From WLJO01 sp032117595 (GTDB taxonomy: Bacteria; Actinomycetota; Acidimicrobiia; Acidimicrobiales; Ilumatobacteraceae), in contig JAULYZ010000156.1 in assembly GCA_032117595.1 (NCBI GenBank), positions 1-10,316 of the forward strand: 10,316 nucleotides of DNA, in the 5' to 3' direction. Made by a program: the position numbers and the translations under genes. The first letter of the stretch is position 1; each line of letters opens with the position of its first letter. Positions 6,284-10,316 of this stretch are shown piece after piece. Below the pieces are notes generated by a model. It saw only the letters and a program-made list of their open reading frames with translations, was not told the DNA's origin and ran no database searches.

Positions 6284-6793
6284 ATGGCCAGCATGAGCGA
6301 CCAGGATCTCGCACGCGTACAGACGATGCTCACCGAGCGGGACATCCTCAACCTGATGATCCGCTACGCCGATCGGATCGATGCCAACGACCCCATCGGG
6401 TCTGCCGCCTGCTTCGCCGAGGACGGCGTGGGGCACTACTGGGGCGAGTTCGTCGGACGAGAGGCGATTGCAGCACGGCTGGCCGGCATCCTCGACCAGT
6501 TCCTCTGCACGAGCCATCACCTCACCAACTGGATCATCGACATCGACGGCGACCGGGCACGGGCACAGTCGTACGTGTACGCATTCCACCGGCGCCGCAG
6601 CGACGACCTCCCTTTCTGGGTCTCGGCACGCTGGATCGACCAGTTGGTGCGCACGCCGCACGAGGGCTGGCGCTTTGCGCGTCGGGAGGTGGCGGTGGTC
6701 GGCCGGGTGCTCGTCGAGGACATCCAGCGCGACCTCAACCACCCGAACCACCCCGGTCGCCTCGACCGTCCGGTCGGCGTGTGGCCGCTCTGA
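6284..6793 (+). CDS. SnoaL-like / NTF2-superfamily protein (169 aa)
   Basis: A cone-shaped alpha+beta-barrel protein of the SnoaL_4 / NTF2-like group, which includes polyketide cyclases, steroid isomerases, dehydratases and ring-dioxygenase small subunits. The recognisable order is an N-terminal helix ILNLMIRYADRID (21-33), then AACFAEDGVGHYWGEFVGREAI (41-62), the TSHHLTNWIIDIDGDRARAQSYVYAFH stretch (76-102), and a final sheet strand FWVSARWIDQLVR (111-123) plus GWRFARREV (128-136). Candidate active-site residues are Tyr28, Asp30 and His78/His79, by analogy only. ATG 6284 has an excellent ribosome site, AGGGGG at 6271-6276 with a 7-nt spacer. It is divergent from the SDR and shares its control region, suggesting action on the same or a related substrate. 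A hairpin follows the stop immediately. Confidence 0.85.
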   Translation: MASMSDQDLARVQTMLTERDILNLMIRYADRIDANDPIGSAACFAEDGVGHYWGEFVGREAIAARLAGILDQFLCTSHHLTNWIIDIDGDRARAQSYVYAFHRRRSDDLPFWVSARWIDQLVRTPHEGWRFARREVAVVGRVLVEDIQRDLNHPNHPGRLDRPVGVWPL

Positions 6794-6817
6794 GCACCTC
6801 CCCGTCCCGGTGCTCAG
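6790..6817 (+). terminator. Strong hairpin terminator at end of SnoaL-like gene
   Basis: A perfect 9-bp inverted repeat, CTGAGCACC (6790-6798) and GGTGCTCAG (6809-6817), encloses a C-rich 10-nt loop. The left arm contains the TGA stop codon (6791-6793). There is no T tract. The place, at the end of one gene and before the convergent gpgS, supports a terminator that may work both ways. Confidence 0.6.
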
Positions 6818-6875
6818 CGCGTTCCTCATCAGCTTTGGCGTGATCTTCGTCGACGCAGCGCGCGGGTAGACGCCG

Positions 6876-7766
6876 TTACTCCTCGACAACGATGCGAGCC
6901 GAGGCGAGCGGCGGTCGCTCGGCGAGATTGAGGGCGACCTCGGTGCCGGTGGGCCGGAGGAGCGCCGGGGCTTCTCGCGCGAACGCTGCGGCCGCAGGCG
7001 TGCGCTCGAGCAGCGTGGCCATCACCTCGGCGGCCTGCACCGAGAGGCTGTGCAGGTCCTGATGACGGTGCATACGGGTGCCGAGGTCGACCTGACCGAT
7101 CGAATCCGCACCGAAGCGCATGGCAGCGTCGATGAGGAGTGCGATCTCCACGCCCCAGCCCTGCACGAACGGGAGTTGCTCGGCCATCGATCGACGGACC
7201 GCATACTCGCCGGAGAGCGGTTGCTCGAGCGCGGCGAGCTCGGGGAAGAAGAGCGAGAGGAGTGGCCGCGCCACGAGCTCGGTGGTGCGGCCACCGCCGC
7301 CGTGCTCGGTGGGCCGGTTGTAGCAGCCCTTCACGATGGCGAGGTCGTCATGGAGCAGGAGCGGCATCACGAGACGGGTCACCCATGATGCGTCGAAGGT
7401 GGTGACATCACCGTCGCACCACACCACGAAGTCGCTCGAGGTTGCCGCGAGCGACGCCCAGAGTGCATTTCCCTTGCCCGAACCGCCGCCGAAGAAAGCG
7501 TGTACCTCGTCGACGTGCACGACCCGCGCACCCGCCTCGCGAGCGACGCGACCGGTGCCGTCCTGCGACCGGTCGTCGAGGACCACGAGATCGTCCACCA
7601 GCGAGCCCAGCAGCGAGCGCTCGATCTTGGTGACGAGACCACCGATGGTCTCGGCCTCGTTCCGGCACGGGATGCACACCGACACCGTTCGGTTGCCTTT
7701 TGCGCTCACGGCCCGACCGAGATCCCACGACGCCGTGTCGAAGGTGCGAACCGAACCCGAAGCCAC
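6876..7766 (-). CDS. gpgS: Glucosyl-3-phosphoglycerate synthase (296 aa)
   Basis: A GT81-family retaining glycosyltransferase that transfers glucose from a nucleotide donor to 3-phosphoglycerate. This is the first step to glucosylglycerate and, in mycobacteria, to methylglucose lipopolysaccharide. A GT-A fold is visible: VSVCIPCRNEAET (28-40), the VLDDRSQDGTG block (62-72), GSGKGNALWAS (95-105) and the metal/nucleotide motif Asp-Gly-Asp (118-120) in place of the mycobacterial DSD. The acceptor-site block YNRPTEHGGGGRTTELVARPLLSL (149-172) is highly diagnostic, followed by QPLSGEYAVRR (182-192) and metal-site histidines in RMHRHQ (231-236). Length is normal. GTG 7766 gives the usual VRTF...W lead-in; GTG 7709 is an alternative. 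It is tightly divergent from a FolP2-like gene, which neighbours gpgS in Mycobacterium too. No ribosome site is seen; TATCGT upstream suggests a leaderless message. Confidence 0.93.
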   Translation of the reverse strand: MASGSVRTFDTASWDLGRAVSAKGNRTVSVCIPCRNEAETIGGLVTKIERSLLGSLVDDLVVLDDRSQDGTGRVAREAGARVVHVDEVHAFFGGGSGKGNALWASLAATSSDFVVWCDGDVTTFDASWVTRLVMPLLLHDDLAIVKGCYNRPTEHGGGGRTTELVARPLLSLFFPELAALEQPLSGEYAVRRSMAEQLPFVQGWGVEIALLIDAAMRFGADSIGQVDLGTRMHRHQDLHSLSVQAAEVMATLLERTPAAAAFAREAPALLRPTGTEVALNLAERPPLASARIVVEE

Positions 7767-7772
7767 GGGAGC

Positions 7773-7778
7773 ACGATA
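7773..7778 (-). promoter_or_regulatory. Putative -10 (TATCGT) for leaderless gpgS transcript
   Basis: TATCGT matches TAnnnT and ends 6 nt before GTG 7766, so +1 would be the G of the start codon. It overlaps the -10 proposed for the opposite gene by two bases. Confidence 0.5.
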
Positions 7779-7782
7779 CGGT
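7777..7782 (+). promoter_or_regulatory. Putative -10 (TACGGT) for FolP2-like gene
   Basis: TACGGT matches TAnnnT and ends 8 nt before GTG 7791, allowing a start of transcription within two bases of the start codon. No ribosome site is present. It overlaps the gpgS -10, so the two promoters should compete. Confidence 0.4.
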
Positions 7783-7790
7783 TCGGTTCC

Positions 7791-8537
7791 GTGATTCTCT
7801 ACGGCGTGGTGAACGCCTCACCCGACTCGCTGAACGAGGACTCCATCGCCACCGACGCCGACAGTGCTGTGGACCGTGCACGCGCACTGCTCGGATCAGG
7901 TGCAGAGGCGATCGACCTCGGTGGCCAGGGCTCCACCGACAATGCCACGGTCGTGCCGTGGCAGGACGAATGGGATCGACTGCGCACCATCGTCCCCGCG
8001 CTCGCCGAACTCGGCGTGGACCTGAGCGTGGACACGTGGCGCCCCGAGGTTGCGCGGCGCGCGCTCGAGGCGGGCGCAACGGTGATCAATGCCGCCGACG
8101 GCATGCAGACCGACGAGATGTGGCAGGTCGCTGCTGAGTTCGACTGCCCGGTCGTGGTGCCGTTCCTGTCGGGTCCCAACCCGCGCGAGATGCAACACGT
8201 CCGGCGCGATCCGGTGGAGACGATCGTCGAGTTCTTCGAGGCACGTCTCGCTGATGCCGACCGCTACGGGATGCGCCACCGCTGCATCATCGACCCCGGT
8301 ACCGGATTCGCCCCGAGCAACTGGCCGTGGGAGGAGCGCTACCTCTACCAGAAGCAGGTGTACAGCAACCTCGGGTCGCTGCGTCGATGGGACCTGCCGA
8401 TCTACATCGCACTGCCCTGGAAGGACACGCCGCAGCACTGGGAACTGATGGAGATCGTCCTGGGGCAGCAGCCCGAGTACGGACGGGCGCATTATCCCGA
8501 CCGCGTTCGCGCCGTGGAGCGTCGTCTCGCCGGCTGA
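7791..8537 (+). CDS. Dihydropteroate synthase-like (FolP2-like) pterin-binding TIM-barrel protein (248 aa)
   Basis: A TIM barrel of the pterin-binding family. Conserved blocks are GVVNASPDS (5-13), GAEAIDLGGQGST (37-49), LSVDTWRPEVARRALEAGATVINAADG (78-104) and CIIDPGTGF (165-173). By alignment to E. coli FolP from memory, the pterin-site residues Asn8, Asp81, Asn100, Asp168 and Lys211 are kept. The ESTRPG loop has become QGSTDN (Arg lost), SRK has become PWK (209-211), and the C-terminal RVHDV anion site is absent. Only 37 residues follow Lys211, about 25 fewer than in FolP. So true DHPS activity is doubtful; compare mycobacterial FolP2, which lacks it and sits beside gpgS. GTG 7791 is chosen because the protein then begins as FolP cores do. 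It is divergent from gpgS and convergent with folBK. What it acts on is unknown. Confidence 0.82.
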   Translation: MILYGVVNASPDSLNEDSIATDADSAVDRARALLGSGAEAIDLGGQGSTDNATVVPWQDEWDRLRTIVPALAELGVDLSVDTWRPEVARRALEAGATVINAADGMQTDEMWQVAAEFDCPVVVPFLSGPNPREMQHVRRDPVETIVEFFEARLADADRYGMRHRCIIDPGTGFAPSNWPWEERYLYQKQVYSNLGSLRRWDLPIYIALPWKDTPQHWELMEIVLGQQPEYGRAHYPDRVRAVERRLAG

Positions 8538-8570
8538 CGGATCGTTCAGCGAGTGGGGAGCGACCCGTCA
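8535..8570. terminator. Hairpin spanning both stop codons of convergent genes
   Basis: TGACGGATCG (8535-8544) and CGACCCGTCA (8561-8570) pair over 10 positions with one A-C mismatch in plus-strand RNA, which becomes a U-G wobble in minus-strand RNA. The loop is 16 nt. The arms begin at the TGA of each convergent gene, so it may end both transcripts, better that of folBK. Confidence 0.38.
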
Positions 8571-9416
8571 GACGAGGTCGTCGAGCTCGCCGATGGGCCA
8601 CACCCCGCCCTTGGGGAGCAGATCGTCCCAGCCCTCGGGGCAGCGCTCGGGCGCAACATCGGAGAGCGGATGGAGCACGAACCGACGCTGGAAGATGCGC
8701 GGGTGCGGCACGTAGAGCTCGTCGGTGTGGATGTTCGCGTTGTCGTAGAACAACAGGTCGAGGTCGAGCGTGCGCGGACCCCAGTGCACGAGACGCTGGC
8801 GACCGGCGAGCGCCTCGATGCGCTGACAACGGCGAATGAACGCGAATGGGTCGAGCGGTGTCTCGACGACCACCACCATGTTGAGGTACGCGCCCTGATT
8901 GTCTGGGCCACCCACGGGATCGGTCTCGTACACCCGCGACTGACGCACGAGTGGACCCAGTTCGCGAACGGCGAAACGCAGGTACTCCAGCCGGTCACCG
9001 AGATTGCTGCCGAGAGCGACCACGGCGGTGTGCTGCTGGCGCACCGGAACCTGCAGGTGCTGTCGCGAACGCACGATCTGGACGGCCGTGGACTGGAGGT
9101 CCTCGGGGATGGGTGGGCGGAGCTTGGTGAGGCGCACCTGCACCGACTCGACCCGGTCGACAAGCAGTGCCTCCTCGGCGATGCGGTGCGCGAGCCGTTC
9201 GAGGAGGAGATCCTTGGACTCGCGCATCACAGAAGCCACGCGCTCGGCCACGAGGCCGTAGTGCGCCGTGTCGGCGAGTTCGTCGGAGAACCCCGCATCG
9301 GCGAGGTCGACATCCAGCACGAGGTCGACCTCGAGCGGCTGGGCGGCCTCACGTTCGTGGGGCAGCACGCCCACCACCGTCATGACCCGGAGCCCGTTGA
9401 TGATGATCTGGTCCAT
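8568..9416 (-). CDS. folBK: Bifunctional dihydroneopterin aldolase / HPPK, FolB-FolK fusion (282 aa)
   Basis: A two-domain enzyme of folate synthesis in the cytosol. Residues 1-110 are dihydroneopterin aldolase (7,8-dihydroneopterin to 6-hydroxymethyl-7,8-dihydropterin): Glu22 in GVLPHERE, Tyr53 in DTAHYGLVAERV, and the catalytic Lys98 in VRLTKLRPPI. A linker of about 20 residues follows. Residues 130-282 are 6-hydroxymethyl-dihydropterin pyrophosphokinase: VALGSNLGDR (133-142), GAYLNMVV, and the HWGPRTLDLDLL block (211-222) with Mg-binding Asp218 and Asp220. VPHPRIFQRRFVLHPL (236-251) closes the site. All key residues are present, so both activities are expected. ATG 9416 has AGGGG with a 6-nt spacer. 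It lies 57 nt downstream of gatB on the same strand. Such folB-folK fusions are known in other actinobacteria. Confidence 0.95.
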   Translation of the reverse strand: MDQIIINGLRVMTVVGVLPHEREAAQPLEVDLVLDVDLADAGFSDELADTAHYGLVAERVASVMRESKDLLLERLAHRIAEEALLVDRVESVQVRLTKLRPPIPEDLQSTAVQIVRSRQHLQVPVRQQHTAVVALGSNLGDRLEYLRFAVRELGPLVRQSRVYETDPVGGPDNQGAYLNMVVVVETPLDPFAFIRRCQRIEALAGRQRLVHWGPRTLDLDLLFYDNANIHTDELYVPHPRIFQRRFVLHPLSDVAPERCPEGWDDLLPKGGVWPIGELDDLV

Positions 9417-9474
9417 TGCGATCCCCTGCTCTGTGCCTCCCCGAACGCAAGGGTCTTCGGGAAGACGACGAACG

Positions 9475-10316
9475 CTATCCGGCCGCTGACCGACGCTGCT
9501 GGAGCAGGGCGGTGACGACCTTGCCGTCCGCCTGACCCTTCGTGGCCTTCATCACCTTGCCGACGATGGCACCCGCAGCCTTCTCCTCGCCGCCGCAGTA
9601 CTTGGCCCACGCCGCGGGATCGGCAGCGATGGCCTCGTCGACGGCAGCGGCGATGGCGCTGGTGCCCATCGCCTCGTAGCCCTTCTGCGCAGCAATCGCG
9701 GCGGGATCGCCACTCCCGGTCTCGAGCATGGTGGCGAGGACGTCCTTGGCCTGCGTTGCGGTGAGCTGGCCGTCGCGCTCGAGCTGAGTGAGCGCAGCGA
9801 GACCTGCTGCCGGCACCGCCGGCTGCTCGCCTGCCTCCGCATACGCCTGCTGCACATACACCAGGACCCGGTCGGCCACACCGCCGACATCGATGGCCTC
9901 CCGCACGTAGGCGTCTTGGCCCCGGTCGACCACGGTCCACACCGCATCGGTGGTTGCGGGGACACCGACGAGTGCGGCGAGCGACTCGCGCCGCGCCGCC
10001 GGCAGCATCGGCATCGACGCGCGGACTCGCTCCACCCACGCCGGATCAGGAACGAGCGGCACGAGATCGGGTTCGAGGAAGTAGCGGTAGTCCTCCGCAT
10101 CCTCCTTGGAGCGAAGAGTGTGCGTGCGGCCCTCGGCCTCGTTCCAGTGGCGGGTCTCCTGACGCACCTTGTCGCCCGCTTCGAGGAGGTCGATCTGTCG
10201 ACGCGCCTCGTACTCGATGGCACGACCGAGCGAGCGGACGGAGTTCACGTTCTTGATCTCACAACGCGTGCCGAGCGGATCGCCGATCCGACGGACCGAC
10301 ACGTTTGCGTCGACAC
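9475..10316 (-). CDS. gatB: Aspartyl/glutamyl-tRNA(Asn/Gln) amidotransferase subunit B, C-terminal part
   Basis: The window holds the last 279 residues; the N-terminal ~200 are beyond base 10316. GatB is the tRNA-binding and kinase subunit of GatCAB, which converts Glu-tRNA(Gln) and Asp-tRNA(Asn) to the amides. Evidence: the edge reads VDANVSVRRIGDPLGTRCEIKNVNS, matching the universally conserved DANVSVRP...GTRCEIKNLNS block. Next come AIEYEARRQI, QETRHWN, the RSKEDAEDYRYFLEPDLVPL block, a helical middle and a YqeY-like tRNA-binding tail ending in GKVMKATKGQADGKVVTALLQQR. It ends in TAG (9477-9475). Genomes with GatCAB usually lack GlnRS and/or AsnRS, so this fits an actinobacterium. It is upstream of and codirectional with folBK, possibly one transcript. 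Confidence 0.96.
   Translation of the reverse strand, partial: VDANVSVRRIGDPLGTRCEIKNVNSVRSLGRAIEYEARRQIDLLEAGDKVRQETRHWNEAEGRTHTLRSKEDAEDYRYFLEPDLVPLVPDPAWVERVRASMPMLPAARRESLAALVGVPATTDAVWTVVDRGQDAYVREAIDVGGVADRVLVYVQQAYAEAGEQPAVPAAGLAALTQLERDGQLTATQAKDVLATMLETGSGDPAAIAAQKGYEAMGTSAIAAAVDEAIAADPAAWAKYCGGEEKAAGAIVGKVMKATKGQADGKVVTALLQQRRSAAG

Larger units (their letters stand above)
7748..7789. repeat. 10-bp perfect inverted repeat across gpgS/folP2-like divergent starts
   Basis: GAACCGAACC (7748-7757) and GGTTCGGTTC (7780-7789) are exact inverted copies with a 22-nt spacer. The left arm lies within codons 4-7 of gpgS and the right arm ends one base before the GTG start of the FolP2-like gene. 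Both predicted -10 boxes fall between or against the arms. It could be an operator or an RNA structure. Confidence 0.55.

Noticed and set aside
6161..6889. Upstream extension of the SDR reading frame to a 502-residue ORF
   Set aside because: The extra part runs antisense to the SnoaL-like gene, has no recognisable fold, and the Rossmann motif begins right after ATG 6160.
9453..9466. GTCTTC-GG-GAAGAC inverted repeat between gatB and folBK
   Set aside because: Stem of only 5-6 bp with too small a loop; the genes are codirectional and 57 nt apart, so a terminator is not needed.

Overview
This window looks like chromosomal DNA from a high-GC actinobacterium. The best guess is a free-living member of Acidimicrobiia or a relative. 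The reasons are high GC in every gene, a glucosyl-3-phosphoglycerate synthase beside a FolP2-like protein (an arrangement also known in mycobacteria), two split-barrel flavin/F420-type (PPOX) proteins, a Trp/Pro-rich membrane-anchored HtrA protease, and several genes with an extended -10 hexamer placed exactly where a leaderless transcript would need it. The lineage is inferred from gene content and not from any search.

I read twelve protein genes, two of them cut by the window edges, and no RNA genes, CRISPR arrays or insertion sequences. From left to right: a truncated MFS exporter (-), a paralogous MFS exporter (+), a membrane-anchored thioredoxin-fold protein with no cysteine (-), a PPOX protein (+), HtrA/DegP-type serine protease (-), a second PPOX protein (-), a 3-alpha-hydroxysteroid-dehydrogenase-like SDR (-), a SnoaL/NTF2-like protein (+), gpgS (-), a FolP2-like dihydropteroate synthase homologue (+), a folB-folK fusion (-) and the C-terminal part of gatB (-). 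Strands alternate almost gene by gene, so most units are single genes or pairs. The only likely co-directional units are SDR to PPOX (21 nt gap) and gatB to folBK (57 nt gap).

Functional groups: gatB makes the B subunit of tRNA amidotransferase. FolBK covers two successive steps of dihydrofolate synthesis (7,8-dihydroneopterin to 6-hydroxymethyl-7,8-dihydropterin pyrophosphate). The FolP2-like protein keeps pterin-pocket residues but has lost the pABA and anion-binding signatures, so it is probably not the housekeeping DHPS. GpgS starts glucosylglycerate / methylglucose polysaccharide synthesis. The SDR, PPOX and SnoaL genes share a divergent promoter region and may act together on a lipid, steroid or aromatic carbonyl substrate.

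No clearly new multi-gene system is visible. The observations most worth following are two proteins built on familiar folds with key residues missing (the cysteine-free TlpA-like protein and the FolP2-like protein), a 10-bp perfect inverted repeat over the overlapping gpgS/folP2-like divergent promoters, a recurrent leaderless-promoter geometry, and repeated motifs upstream of htrA.
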